A stretch of DNA of 64,000 nt, taken from Callorhinus ursinus (lineage: Eukaryota; Chordata; Mammalia; Carnivora; Otariidae). The stretch covers positions 8,931,055-8,995,054 of the forward strand of contig NW_020312775.1 of assembly GCF_003265705.1 (NCBI RefSeq), given 5' to 3'. Of this stretch, positions 23,205 to 35,920 are shown one piece after another. Position numbers and translations under genes: made by a program. How positions within the stretch are numbered: the first letter of the stretch is position 1; each line of letters begins with the position of its first letter. The notes under the pieces are model-generated. The model ran no database searches, had not been told where the DNA came from, and saw only the letters and a program-made list of their open reading frames with translations.

Positions 23205-25427
23205 TTTTCTGAAGTTTTTATTTAAATTCTAGTTAGTTAACATACAGTGTAATATTACTTTCAGGTGTACAATATAGTGATTCAAGACTTTCATACAATA
23301 CCCAGTGTTGATTGCAAATGCACTCCTTAATGTCCATCAACTATTTAACCCATTCCCCAACATATCTCCCCTCTGGTAACCATCAGTTTGTTCCCTTTGC
23401 TCTTTGTCTTTTTTCTTAAATTCCACATATGAGTGAAATCATATGGTATTTGTCTTTCTCTGACTGACCTATTTTGCTTAGCCGAATACAATCTAGCTCC
23501 ATCCACTTCATTGTATGATTTCATTCTTCTTTATGTCTGAGTAGTATTCACTATATATACCATATCTTCTTTATCCACTCAACAGTTGATGGATACTTGG
23601 GTTGTTTCCATTATTTAGCTTTTGTAGATAGTGCTGCTATAAACATTGGCGTGTATGTATCCTTTTGAATTTGTATTTTTGTGTATTCTTTGAGTAAATA
23701 CCTAGAAGTGTGATTGCTGGATTTTAGGGCAGTTCTATTTTTAACTTTTTGAGGAACCTCCATACTGATTTCCAGAGTGGCTGCACCAGTTTGCATTCTC
23801 ACCAAGAGTGCAAGCAGTTGTTTGTTATCTTGCTGATTTTAGCCATTCTGACTGGTGTGAGGTGATATCTCATTGTAGTTTAGATTTATATTCCCCTCAT
23901 GATCAATGATGCTGAGCATCCTTACATATGTCTGTTGGCCATCTGTGTATCTTCTTTGGAAAAATGTCTCTTCATCACTTCTGCCCATTTTTAATTGGAT
24001 TATTCATTATTTGGGTGTTGACTTATATAAGTTCTTTATATATTTTGGATACTAACTCTTTTCAGATATATCTTTTGCAAATATCTCCTCCCATTCCATA
24101 GGTTGCCTTTTGGTTTTGTTCCTTCACTATACAGAACCTATCCATTTTGATGAAGTCCTAATAGTTTATTTTTGTTTTTCTTTCCCTTGCCTCAGACAAA
24201 TACAGAAAGAAGTTCATACAGTGATGTCGAGTGTTATCCTCTAGGATTTTTGTGCTTCCAAGTCTCACATTTAGGTCTTTAATAAATTTGGAATTTATTT
24301 TTGTGTACGGTGTAAGGAAGTGGTCCAGTTTCATTCTTTTGCTTGTTGCTGTCCAGTTTTCTGAACATTATTTGTTGAAGAAACTGTCTTTTTCAAAAAA
24401 ATGGATATTCTTTGCTGCTTTCATTAAGATTAATTCACCAAATAGTGTGGGTACATTTCTGGAATTTCTTTTTTTATTTCATCGATCTATGTGTCTGTTT
24501 TTGTGGCAATAATATGACACTTTGATCACTACAGCTTTGCAACATAACTTGAACTTCAGAATTGTGATTCCTCCAGCTTTGCTTTCCTTTTTCAAGATTG
24601 CTTTGGCTATTTGGGGTCTTCTGTGTTCCATACAAATTTCTGGATTTTTGCTCTAGCTCTGTGAAAAATGCTGTCCATATTTTGATAGAGATAGCATTCA
24701 GTGTGCAGATTGCTTTGGGTAGTATAGATATTTTAACAATATTTTTTCTTCTAATTCATGAGCATGGAATGTCTTTCCATTTCTTTGTGTCATATTCTTT
24801 TTCTGCTATCACTGTTTTATACTTCTGAGAGTACAGGTCATTCACCTCTTTGGTTAGGTTTATTTCTAGGTATCTTATTGTTTTTGGTGCAATAGTAAAT
24901 GGGATTGATTCTGTAATTCCTCTTTCATTTGCTTCATTGTTGGTGTATAGAAAGGCAACAGATTTCTGTACATTGATTTTGTATCCTGTGACATTACTGA
25001 ATTAATTTATCAGTTCTAACATCTTTTCTCATGGAGTCTTTTGGGTTTTCTGTATAGAGAATCATATCATCATCAAATAGTGGAAATTTTACTTCTTCCT
25101 TGCTAATAAGAATGTTGTTGTTGTATATATATAATCTTTTTGTTGTCTGATTGCTCTGTCCAGGACGCCCAGGGCTTTGTTAAATAACAGTGGTGATAGA
25201 GGAGATACCTATGTTCTTCCTAACTGTAGAGGAAAAGCTCTGAATTTTACCATATTGAGGATGGTATTAGCTGTGGGTTTTTCATAGATGGCCTTCATTA
25301 TGTTGAGGTATGTTCCCTCTAAACCTATTTCATTGAAGGCTTTTATCATGAATGGATGATGTACTTTGTCACATGTGTTTTCTGCATCTACTCAGGGAAT
25401 CACATGGTTCTTATAATTTCTTTTATT
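23205..25427 (-). mobile_element. Old antisense L1, 3' half (left of a nested insertion)
   Basis: The left edge reads TTTTTATTTAAATTCTAGTT, the reverse complement of an older L1 3' end. ORF2 C-terminal codons follow on the minus strand (23611-23805: CTPMFIAALSTKAK region, then the thumb and reverse-transcriptase region up to 25400). Stops and frameshifts are frequent. At 25428 a full-length L1 has inserted, and this older copy resumes at 33815. Confidence 0.88.
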
Positions 25428-25634
25428 TTTTTAAACATTTTTTATTTAAATTAAATTAATTAAAAAATAATGTATTATTGGTTTCAGAAGTAAGGCCTGT
25501 GGTTCATCAGTCTTATATAATACACATTGCTCATTTTAACATGCCCTACGTAATGTCCATCACCCAGTTACCACATCCATCCACCCCTTCCCCTCCAGCA
25601 ACCCTCACTTTGTTTCCTATGATTAAGAGTCTCT

Positions 25635-25831
25635 CGGGGCGCCTGGGTAGCTCAGTCGTTAAGCGTCTGCCTTCGGCTCAGGTCATGGTCCCAGGGTCCT
25701 GGGATCGAGCCCCGCATCGGGCTCCCTGCTCCACGGGAAGCCTGCTTCTCCCTCTCCCTCTCCCACTACTCCTGCTTGTGTTCCCTCTTTTGCTGTCTCT
25801 CTCTCTGTGTCAAATAAATAAAATCTTAAAA
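25635..25831 (+). mobile_element. Can-SINE, sense
   Basis: Well-preserved GGCGCCTGGGTAGCTCAG head and CAAATAAATAAAATCTT tail. AAGAGTCTCT (25625-25634) and AAAAGTCTCT (25832-25841) flank it. Inserted in the 3' UTR of the full-length L1. Confidence 0.95.
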
Positions 25832-27837
25832 AAAAGTCTCTTGTGGTTTGTCTCCCTCTCTGATTTTATCTTGTTTTATATTTTCCTCTCTTCCCCTATG
25901 ATCCTCTGTTTTGTTTGTTAAATTCCACATATAAGTGACATCATATGATAATTGTCTTTGTCTGATTGACTTATTTCCCTTAGCATAATACTCTGTACTT
26001 CCATCCAGGTCATTGCAAATGGCAATGTTTCATTTTCTGATGACTGCATAATATTCCTTTATATATATAAATCTTCTTTATCCATTCATCTGTTGAGGGG
26101 ACATCTGGGCTCCTTCCATAGTTTGGATATTGTGGACTTTGCTGCTATAAACATTGGGGTGCATGTGCCCCTTCAGATCACTACTTTTGTATCTTTGAGG
26201 TAACTACCCAGTAGTGCAATTACTGGGTCAGAGACTAGCTCTATTTTCAAATTTTTGAGGAAGCTCTGTACTTTTTCCCAGAGTGGCTGCACCAGCTTGC
26301 ATTCCCACCAACAGTATAGGAGGGTTCCCTTTTCTCTGCATCCTCTCCAACATCTGTCGTTTCCTCTCTTGTTAATTTTAACCATTCTGACTGGTGTGAA
26401 GTGCTATCTCATTGTGGTTTTGATTTGTATTTCCCTGATGCCAAGTGATGTTGAGCATTTTCTTATGTGTCTGTTGGCCATTTGGATGTCTTGGAGAAAT
26501 GTCTGTTCATGTCTTCTGCCTATTTCTTGATTGAATTATTTGTTCATTGGGTGTTGAGTTTGATAAATTCTTTATAGATTTTGGATACTACCCCTTTATC
26601 TGATATGTCATTTGCAAATATCTTCTCCAATTCTGTTGACTGTCCTTTGGTTTTGTCCACTCTTTCCTTTCCTGTGCAAAAGTTTTTATCTTGATGAAGT
26701 CCCAATAGTTCATTTTTGCTTTTGTTTCCCTTGCCTTTGGAGACGAGTCTAGCAAGAAGTAGCTGTGACCAAGGTCAAAGAGGTTGCTGCCTGTGTTCTC
26801 CTCTAGGTTTTGATGGATTCCTATCTCACATTGAGGTCTTTCATCCATTTTGAGTCTATTTTTCTGTCTGATATAGGGAAATGGTCCAGTTTCATTCATC
26901 TTCATGTGGCTCTCCAATTTTCCCAATACCTTTTGTTGAAGAGACTTTTTTCCATTGGATATTTTTTCCTGCATTATCAAAGATTAGTTGACCATAGAGT
27001 TGAAGGTCCATTACTGAGTTTTCTATTCTGTTCATTGATATATGTGTCTGCTTTTGTGCCAGTACAATAGTGTCTTGATGATTACATCTTTGTAATAGAG
27101 CTTGAAGTCCGGAATTGTAATGCCACCAGTTTTAGTTTTCTTTTTCAACATTCCTTTGGCAATTCAGGGTCTCTTCTGGTTCCATACGAATTTTAGGATT
27201 ATTTGTTCCAACTCTGTGAAAAAACTTGATGGTATTTTGATTTGGATTGCATTGAATGTGTAGACTGCTCTAGGTAGCATAGAAATTTGAAGAACATCTG
27301 TTATTCCAATCCATGAGCTTGGAACATCTTTCCATATGTGTCTTCCTCAATTTCTTTTATTAGTGTTCTATAGTTTTCTGAGTACACTTTGCCTCTTTGG
27401 TTAGGTTTATTACTAGGTATCTTATGGTTTGGGGTGCAATTGTAAATGGAATTGACTCCTTAATTTTTCTTTCTTCAGTTTCATTGTTAGTGTATAGAAA
27501 TGCAACTGATTTCTGTACATTGCATTGATTTTATATCCTTTCATTTTGCTGAATTCCTGTATGAGTTCTAGCAATTATGGGGTGGAGTCTTTTTGTTTTT
27601 CCACATAGAGTATCATATCATCTGCAAAGACTGATAGACTTCTTCTTTGCCAATTTGAATGACATTTATTTCTTTCTGTTGTCTGATTGTTGAAGCTGGG
27701 ACTTCTAGTACTATCTTGAACAGCAGTGGTGAAAGTGGACATCCCTGCCATATTCCTGACCTTAAAGAACAAGCTCTCAGTTCCCCATTGAGAATGATAT
27801 TCATTTGGGCTTTTCATTGGTAGCTTTTTTTTGTTTG

Positions 27838-28032
27838 TTTGTTTAAAAAAAATTTTTATTATCATTTACAATTTATTCATGAGAGCGAGCGAGGGAGGGA
27901 GAGCAGAGGGAGAGGAGAGAAACCGAAGCATACTCAACGCTCAGTGCAGAGCCCAACGATGGGCTTCATCTCACAACCTGAGCAGAAACCAAGTGTCAGA
28001 TACCCAACTAACTGTACCACCTAGGCACCCCA
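27838..28032 (-). mobile_element. Older Can-SINE, antisense, in the retrocopy tail
   Basis: A-rich tail as T-run at the left, GAGAGCGAGCGAGGGAGGG tract, and a diverged head (CTAACTGTACCACCTAGGCA). It sits at the 3' end of the retrocopy, probably in its poly(A). Confidence 0.8.
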
Positions 28033-28302
28033 GGATTATTTTATTCAAAGGTATGAACAAAGAATAAAATAAGATTTATATTTTAAACAAATTGGAGGTC
28101 ACAGGTGAAATCTTTACTTGTAAGAGATAATTCATTAAGGTGTTTAGGAGATTCCAAATACTTATTTTTTAGGTATACCTCCATGGTTATCTATTTGGGG
28201 TTTTGCTGAAATCCCCTAGGGCAAGAAAGGACATCGGTTCACAAACGAGCTTGTTATTGTCAAGAACATACTATCCTTGAAGTATGTTAAAAACAAGTCT
28301 GG

Positions 28303-28493
28303 TGGGGTGCCCGGGTGGCTCAGTTGTTAAGCATTTGCCTTCAGCTCAGGTCATTGATCCCAGGGTCCTGGGATTGAGCCCCACATTGGGCTCCCTCCTC
28401 AGCAGGAGGCCTGCTTCTCCCTCTTCCACTCCCCCGCTTGTGTTCCTGCTCTCACTGTCTCTGTCAAATAAATATATAAAACCTTAAAGAACA
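28303..28493 (+). mobile_element. Can-SINE, sense, in the retrocopy
   Basis: GGGTGCCCGGGTGGCTCAG head, CCAGGGTCCTGGGATTGAG B-box region, A-rich tail. AAAACAAGTCTGG (28290-28302) and AAAACCAAGTCGG (28494-28506) flank it. Confidence 0.93.
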
Positions 28494-30979
28494 AAACCAA
28501 GTCGGACTAGTGATTATGAAAATGGAACTGTTTAAACATTTGGTATTTTTTAAAGATCATAAACTTTACTTGCCTAACAATTGCAAGTACTCAAACATGT
28601 ATTTTTCTACATAATTTATTGAGGTGATCAATGTTAAAAATATTAATCTTCATGTTTCAATTCATGTCTTCTTGACCAATTCTTCTTTTTTCCTTCCAAT
28701 TGCATGCCTTTGAGGCAATGAATTTTAACCACGATAGTTTTGCACTTGAATATTCATCTGCAGCTACCTATATGCTCATTACATGCACTTGTGCTCCTAG
28801 TGGTTTTATCAGAGCCATCCTGTGAACAGTTTCTGGAAAACATCAGGACAACCTTCATTCATCTTCACCTCATAGGCTCTATTGCACCTCGAAAAGCCCA
28901 GCAACTGGCCCGCAGACCCTGCCGCCCGGCCCGCGTGGCCGACGATGCCCCACACAACCTCATCCTTCGGTGGCCGCGCGGAAAAGTCATTGGTAGCTTT
29001 GATGATATTAGGTAAATTCCCTCTATCGCTACACTGTGAAGAGTTTTAATCAAGAAAGGGTGTTGTACTTCGTCAAATGCTTTTTCTGCATCTACTGAGA
29101 AGATCATATGGTTCTTTTCTTTTCTTTTAATTAATGTATTCTATCACATTGATTGATTTGCAGATGTTGAACCACCCCTGCAGCCCAGGGATGAATCCCA
29201 TTTAGTCCAGTTGAAAAATCATTTAAGGTACTGTTGGATCCTATTGGATCCTGCTAGTACCTTGTTGAAAATTTTTGCATCCATGTTCACCAGGGATATT
29301 TGTCTGCAATTCTACTTTTTGGTGGGGTCTTTGTCTGGTTTTAGGATCAAGGTAATGTTGGCCTCATAGAAAGAGTTTGGAAGTTTTCCTTCCATTTTTT
29401 TTTTTATTTTGTATTTTTTTTGAAACAGCTTAAGAAGAATAGGTATTATGTCTTTTTTTAAATGTTTAATTGTTTGATAGGATTCCCCTGGAAAGCCATC
29501 CCGCCCTGGGCTCTTGTCTGTTGGGAAATTTTTAATTACTGCTTCAATATCCTTACTTGTTATGGGTCTGTTCAGGTTTTCTATTTCTTCCTGGTTCAGT
29601 TTTGGTAGTTTATACGTCTCTAGGAATGCATCCATTTCTTCTAGATTATCTAACTTGCTGGCATATAGTTCCCCATAATATGTTCTTATAATTGTATTTC
29701 TTTGGTGTTGGTTGTGATTTCTCCTCTTTCATTCATGATTTTATTTATTTGAATCCTTTCTCTTTTCTTTTTGATAAGTCTGGCCAGGGGTTTATCAATC
29801 TCATTAATTCTTCCAAAGAACCAGCTCCTAGTTTTAGTGATCTACTCTTCTTTTGGTTTCTATTTCATTGATTTTTGCTCTAATCTTTATTGTTTCTCAT
29901 TTCCTGCTTCATTTAGGCTCTATTTACTGTTCTTTCTTCAGCTCCTTTAGGTGTAAGGTTAGGTTGTGTATTTGAGACATTTCTTGTTTCTTAAGAAAAG
30001 CTTGTATAGCTATATAATTCCCTCTAAGGACTGCTTTTGCTGCATCCCAAAGATTTTGAACAGTTGTGTTTTCATTTTCATTTTTTTCCATGATTTTTTA
30101 AAAATTCTTCTTTAGTTTCCTGGTTGACCCACTCATTCTTTAATAGGATGTTTTTTAGCCTTCATGCATTTGAGTTCTTTCCAACTTTCCTCTTGTGATT
30201 GAGTTCCAATTTCAAAGTATTGTGGAAAATTCGTTTCCAAAGTATGCAGGAAACGATCCCAGTCTTTTGGTACTAGTTGAGACCTGATTTGTGGCCCAGT
30301 ATATAATCTGTTCTGGAGAATGTTCCATATGCACTTGAGAAGAATGTGTATTCTGTTGCTTTAGGATGCAATGTTCTGAATATATCTGTGAAGTCCATCT
30401 GGTCCCATTCAAAGCCCTTGTTTCCTTATTGATATTCTACTTACATGATCTGTCCATTGTAGTAATGGGGTTGTTAAAGTCCCCTACTATTATTGTATTA
30501 TTATAAATGTTTCTTTGATTTTGTTATTAATTAGCATATATGTTTGGCTACTCCCCTGTTAGGGGCATAAATATTTACAATTCTTAGATCTTGTTGGATA
30601 GACCCTTTAATTATGATATAGTGTCCTTCCTCATCTCTTTTGATGTCCATTAGCATGATAAATGCTTTTCCACACCCTCACTTTCAATCTGGAGGTGACT
30701 TTGGGTCTAAAATGAGTCTCTTTTGCAGACAGCATATCGATGGGTCTTGTGTTTTTTATCCAATCTGATACCCTGTGTCTTTTGATTGGGGCATTTAGCC
30801 CATTTTCATTCAGAGTAACTATTGAAATGTATGAGTTTAGTGTCATTGTATTATCTGTAAAGTGGTAAAGTGACTGTTACTTTATATTGTCTCTGTTCCT
30901 TTTTGATCTATGTTACTTTGGGGCTCTATTTATATTGTCTCTGCTCCTTTCTGGTCTATGTTACTTTGGGGCTCTCTTT

Positions 30980-31875
30980 TTGCTTAGAGGACTTCTTTTA
31001 ATATCTCTTGTAGGGCTGGTTTGGTGATCACAAATTCTTTTAGTTTCTGTTTGTCCTGGAAGATTTTTATCACTCATTCTATTTTGAATGACATCCTAGC
31101 TGGATAAAATAGTCTTGGGTGTATATTTTTCTCATTTAGCACCCTGAATATATCATGCCCATCCTTTCCAGCCTTCCAGGTCTCTATGGATAAGTCTGCT
31201 GCCAATCAAATCTTTCTACCTTTATAGGTTACTGACCTCTTGTCCCAAACTGCTTTCAGGATTTTCTCTTTGTCTCTGAATTTGTAAGTTTAACTATCAT
31301 ATGTTGAGGTGTTGACCTGTTTTCATTGATATTGACTGGTATTCTCTGTGCCTGCTGGATTTTGATGCCTGTTTCCTTCCCCAAATTAGGGAAGTTCTCC
31401 ACTATAATTTTCTCCAATATACCTTTGGTACCCTCTCTCTTTCCTCTTCTTCTGGGATCCTAATTATTCTAATATTCTTTCACTTTATGGTATCACTTAT
31501 CTCTCAAATTCTCCCCATATGATCCAGTAGTTGTTTATCTCTTTTTCTCAGCTTCTTCATTCTCTATTGTTTGATCTTCTATATCACTAATTCTCTCTTC
31601 TGCCTGATTTATCCTAGCAGTTATAGCCTCCATTTTTTATTGCATTTCATTAATAGCCTTTTTGATTTCAACTTGGTTAGATTTTAGTTCTTTTATTTAT
31701 CCAGAAAGGGATTCCCTAGTGTCTTCTATACTTTTTAAAGCTCAGCTAGTATCTTTATAATCATTATTCTGAACTCTAGTTCCTACATCTCACTTATGTC
31801 CATACTGATTAGGTCCCTGGCATTTAGTACTGCCTCTTATTCTCTTTTTTGAGGTAAGTTTTTCTATCTTGTCAT
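30980..31875 (-). pseudogene. L1 ORF1 relic of the nested full-length copy
   Basis: The position corresponds to the ORF1 of the other full-length copy (61084-61998): an ATG at 31873-31875 and a stop near 30984. ORF1 is the RNA-binding chaperone of the L1 particle (coiled coil, RRM, C-terminal domain). Here the start and end are not in the same frame, so at least one net indel is present, and internal stops occur. Not expected to be made. Confidence 0.75.
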
Positions 31876-33799
31876 TCTGGCCAGAGAAGAATAGATGAAC
31901 AAGAGAACAAAATACAAAAATGGCAACATCGACCACAGAGAATTATACACTAAACAAATCAGATGAGATCTGAAATTTGGGAAATGAAAAACAAAAAAGA
32001 GAGACAGAGAGAGAGAGAGAATATAATCAGACAGGTGAGCAGACTAGAGCAATATACTGGATTCTGTATTTATTTTGGTGTGTTTTTTAGGAAACTAAAT
32101 CCCAATATTGTAAAGAAAGAATAACTTATATATGTATAAAAATAAAGTTAAATATAATGAAATGATAGAATGTAACTTTAAAAATGGAAATTAGAAGACA
32201 AGAAAAACAAAAGGGAAAACAAAAACAGAAACAACAAAAAGGAAGGGATATAAACAGACAGGTAAACAGAACAGAACAATACACTGTCTCCTGACTGTAT
32301 TTGGTCAGTCTTTTAGAAGAGACTACATCTCAAAATTGTAAAGAAAGAAAAACATATATACAAAAATAAAATTAAATATGTTGAAAGGATAGAATGTAAC
32401 TATAAAGATGAATATTAAAAAAGACTTTAAGAAAACAAAAAAAAAGCAAACAAAAAAAAGAAAAAGAAAAACAACAACAAAGAGAATATGATCAGACAGG
32501 TGAAGAGAACAGAGTCAAACATGAGATTTGGGGTGTATTTTGGTCTCTTAGGAGAAACTGCATCCCAAAATTTTAAGGAAATAAAAACTTACATATATAC
32601 AAAGATAAGATTAAATACAATGAAAGAATAGAGTTTAAATGTAAAAATGAAAATTAAAAAAATTTTAGAAAAGGAGTTGATAAAATAAGAAATAGGTTGA
32701 AAAAAGAAAGTGAAAAATATAAAGTTGATTAACTAAAGAATCATGGGATAAAAGCCATGAATTCTATGTGCTGTATTCCCCTAGGGCTTGAGTTTTCCAG
32801 TTTTCATTGATTGGTAAACTTGGTCTTGGTTTGATGTTCTTGCTGATCCCCTGGGGGAGGAGCCTGTAGTGTTGATTCCCAAGTGTATTTGCCCCAAGTG
32901 GAATTGAACCACCCTTGTCAGGGGGCCAGACTAAGTAATATGCTCTGGTTTGCTCTATGTGGCTTGTGTTCCCTGAAGGCTTTTGGTGCTGCTTTAGAGG
33001 ATGAGAATGAAAATGGTGGCCTCCTAATCTCTGGCCCCAGAGCTGAAAGCTTGGTGTCCCACTCCTCAGTGAGCCATCAGAGAAAAGCAGTCAATCACTC
33101 CTGTCTCCCTGGTCTCTGGCCTCACTCCGTGCCCACCTGGCCTGTGACCAGGCATTTCTATCTCAGTCACTTGATCCCATTTTGAATCTCCAAACCCTGC
33201 AGACTCCTGTGGTGTGCTCCTGCACCTCTCCTCTCAGGGGAGGAGGGGGGGGTCTCTCCTGTTCTGCTGCCTGTTGGGCCCCTGCTTATAGCCCAACTGT
33301 GCTGCAGTTCATGATTTATGCCAAACCCTAGCTGAGAGCCCCCTCCTGGGCTCACTCTTTGCAGCTGGCATCCCTGCTCCATTGCCTAGGAACTCAGGCA
33401 CCCCAATCCTCCTGTGACCCCAAGGATCCTGAGACCAAGCTGTCCCAGCTGGTGTTCCATCCTTGCTTAGCTACCTGAGCAACGTCCCTCACTGGAGCAG
33501 ACTTCTAAAAGCTCCAATTTTGTGCTCAGCTGCTATATCACTTGCTGGTAGCCGACTGACAGAAATTCCCTCTTCCCATGGTCTATCTTCCCATATATTG
33601 CCTTGGATTCACTTCTCTGCACCTCCCACTTTGCAGAAACTGGTCACTTGTCTATTTATAGAGTTGCAGCTATTCTTTTCTTAGATCTCCGGTTGAGTTT
33701 GCAGGTGTTCAAAATGATTTGATAGCTATCTAGCTGAACTCCCAGGACCAGAGAAAATTAAGGTCTTCTACTCCTCTACCATCTTGGATTCTCTCCCCC
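31876..33799 (-). promoter_or_regulatory. L1 5' UTR / internal promoter (nested full-length copy)
   Basis: GC-rich from 32850 to the 5' end, with an AT-rich tandem part next to ORF1 (32024-32665). At the very 5' end the minus strand reads CCAAGATGGTAGAGGAG; the AAGATGG core resembles the YY1 site that positions transcription starts in L1 elements. Decayed CpGs and one substitution relative to the other copy suggest an older promoter. Confidence 0.7.
32024..32665 (-). repeat. Three ~175-bp tandem units in an L1 5' UTR
   Basis: Three diverged copies begin near 32024, 32255 and 32487 with a (GATC)AGACAGGT stretch. Each continues through a TATTTTGGT or TTTGGTCAGT segment, a CAAAATT-GTAAAGAAAGAA segment and an AATGTAACT-like segment ending near 32200, 32425 and 32665, with A-rich spacers between. 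The equivalent region of the copy at 62195-62650 has two. Confidence 0.75.
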
Positions 33800-33814
33800 T
33801 ATCATTTCTTTTGT

Positions 33815-35446
33815 TAACATGGTGTATCATGTTGACTGATTTATGAATATTGAACCATGCTTGCAAAGCAGGAACAAATCCCACTTGATTGTGGAGAATG
33901 ATTTTTTAAATGTATTGTTGGATTTGGTTTTGTAGTATTTTATGAGAAATTTTTACATCTGTGTTCATCATGGATATTGGCTTGTAATTCTCTTTTTTAG
34001 TAGAGTCTATCTGGTTTTTGGTATCAGGGTAATGCTGGCCTCAGAAAATGAATTTGGGAGTTTCCTAACTCTTCTTTCTTTTTCTTTTTTCTTGGAATAG
34101 TTTGACTAGACTAGGTATTAACTCTTCTTTAAAAGTTTGACAGAATTCACCTATGAAGTCATCTGGCCCTGGTCATTTGTTTGTTGGGAGTTTTTTTATT
34201 ATTGATCCAATTCCTTAGCTGGTTTTGGTCTCTTTAAGTCTTCCATTTCTTCCTGACTCAGTTTTCTTTGTTTATATGTTTCTAGAAATTTATCCATTTA
34301 TTATAGGTTATCAAATTAGTTGGCATATAGAATTTCATAAGGTTCTCTTGTACTGTTTTTATTTCTGTGGTGTTTGTTTTCTTATTCTCAATCATTTGTG
34401 ATTTTATTTATTTGGGTCCTTTTTCTGTTTCTTTTTTGTTTTGTTTTTGTTTCTGTTTTTCTTATAAATCTGGCAAGAGGTTTACAAATTTAATTATTTT
34501 TTTTCAAAGAACCAGCTCCTGGATTCATTGTGATGTTCTGTTGTTTTTTATTTTTTATTTTCTCTTTCGTTATTTCTGCTCTAATCTTGATTGTTTCCTT
34601 CCTTCTGTTGGCTTTAGGCTTTTTTTTTTTCCTAGGTCCTTTAGGTGTAAGTTTAATTTATTCATTCGAGATTTTTCTTTCTTCATTATGTAGCCCTATA
34701 GTGCTATGTACTTCCTTCTTAAGACCACTTTTGCTGCATCCCAAAGGTTTTGGACTGTTGTGTATTCATTTTCATTTGTTTCAAGGTATTTGTTTATTTC
34801 TTCTTTGATTTACTCATTGACCCATTCATTGTTTTGTAGCATTTGTTTAACCACCATGTGTTTGTGGTCATTCCAAATTGTTTTTCTTGTGGTTGACTTC
34901 TAGTTACATAGTGTTTTTGTCGGAACAGGTGCATGGTATGACTTCAAACCTTTTGTATTTGTTGAGGCTTGTTTTGTGACCTAATATGTGATCTTTTCCG
35001 GAGAATGTTACATGTGCCCTTGATAATAATGTGTATTCCACTGTTTTAGGATGGAATGTTCTGAATATATCTGTGAAGTCCATATGGTCCAGTGTGTCAT
35101 GCAAAGCCACTGTTTTCCTTGCTGATTTTCTGCTTAGATGATCTGTCCTTTGATGTAAGTGAGGTGTTCAAGTCCTCTGCTTTTATAGTATTATAATCAA
35201 TTAGTTCCTTTATGTTTGTTATTAATTGTTTTATATATTTGGGTGCTTCCAAGTTGGGTGCATAAGTATTTACAATTATTAGATCTTCTTGGTGGATAGT
35301 CCGCTTTGTTATGATATAGTGCCCTTCTTCATGTCTTGTTACTGTCTTTGGTTCAAAGTTTAGATTTTCTGGTATATAAATTGCTATGCTGGCTTTCTTT
35401 TGATGTCCATTTCCATGATAAATATTTCTGCATCCCCTCACTTTTA
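33815..35446 (-). mobile_element. Old antisense L1, continued (right of the nested insertion)
   Basis: Minus-strand ORF2: reverse-transcriptase N-terminal part (33830-34330) and endonuclease (34900-35441, with MDFTDIFRTFHPKTVEYTLL and YIPENLNFEPKTVTRHEEG). It is the upstream continuation of 23205-25427. It stops inside the first part of the endonuclease at about 35446, where another L1 3' end begins. Confidence 0.87.
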
Positions 35447-35887
35447 TTTTTTTTTTTTGCTTTTAAAATTTATTTTATTTTGTTAAATTTCATTTGAAGT
35501 CTAGTTAGTTAACGTGCAATGTAATAGGTTTCAGGAGTAGAATTTGGTTATTCATCACTTACAGATGACAGCTAGTGCTCATCATAACATGTGATCTCCT
35601 TAATACCCATTAACCATTTAGCCCATCCCCCACCCTCCTCCCTCCATCAAACCTTAGTTTGTTCTTTATTGTTAACAATCTCTTAGGGGTTGTTTCTCTC
35701 TCTATTTTTTTATCCCCTTCTCCTATGTTCATCTGTTTTATCTCTTAAATTGCATATATGAGTGAAATCATATGGTATTTGTCTTTCTGTAACTGAATTA
35801 TTTTGCTTAGCATAATATGCTCTAGTTCCATCCACATCATTGCAAATGTGAAGGTTTCATTTTTTGAATGGCTGAGTTTTATTCCAT

Positions 35888-35920
<33 letters not shown>

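Larger units (their letters stand above)
27828..28986 (-). pseudogene. Retrocopied spliced transcript of unknown gene, 14-bp target duplication
   Basis: TCATTGGTAGCTTT flanks this insert (27814-27827 and 28987-29000). It interrupts L1 ORF2, whose text is continuous once it is removed. On the minus strand it begins with CTTTTCCGCGCGGCC, GC- and CpG-rich like a promoter-proximal 5' UTR, then becomes AT-rich, has an AATAAA near 28041-28060 and ends in an A-rich tail now occupied by a SINE (27838-28032). A second SINE lies at 28303-28493. Without these the transcript is about 760 nt. The first ATG (28958) opens 32 codons, [20 protein letters not shown] and on, then a stop; a second frame gives MNEGCPDVFQKLFTGWL soon after (28837-28890), so one indel may separate halves of a small protein. 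I do not recognise the parent gene; a non-coding TOP-type host transcript is also possible. Confidence 0.75.
25920..30846 (-). pseudogene. L1 ORF2 relic of the nested full-length copy
   Basis: Starts at 30846 with MTLNSYISIVTLN-NGLNAPIK, the ORF2 N-terminus. The endonuclease KETHFRPK motif (normally QETHF) is at ~30715. The reverse-transcriptase N-terminal part is open at 29312-29635 ([29 protein letters not shown]). The palm motif reads [11 protein letters not shown] near 27620, so the catalytic aspartates are retained. The C-terminal region lies at 26170-26980. The frame is broken by multiple stops and indels, and the retrocopy at 27828-28986 splits it. It cannot yield a working protein. 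The extent is given from the ORF2 start to the approximate C-terminus. Confidence 0.85.
25428..33799 (-). mobile_element. Full-length antisense L1, nested in an older L1
   Basis: Left edge is the T-rich 3' end (25428-25445). The right edge is the 5' terminus, where the minus strand starts with a short G run (33795-33799) followed by AGAGAATCCAAGATGGTAGA. Flanking duplications: ATAATTTCTTTTATT (25413-25427) and ATCATTTCTTTTGTT (33800-33814), two mismatches. After subtracting one SINE (25635-25831) and the retrocopy with its duplication (27828-29000) the element is about 7.0 kb, the same as the other full-length copy. Order on the minus strand: 5' UTR (33799 to ~31876), ORF1 relic (~31875-30980), ORF2 relic (30846 to ~25920), 3' UTR. 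The FADD motif of the reverse transcriptase is still spelled at ~27620-27640, but both frames are broken. Confidence 0.93.
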
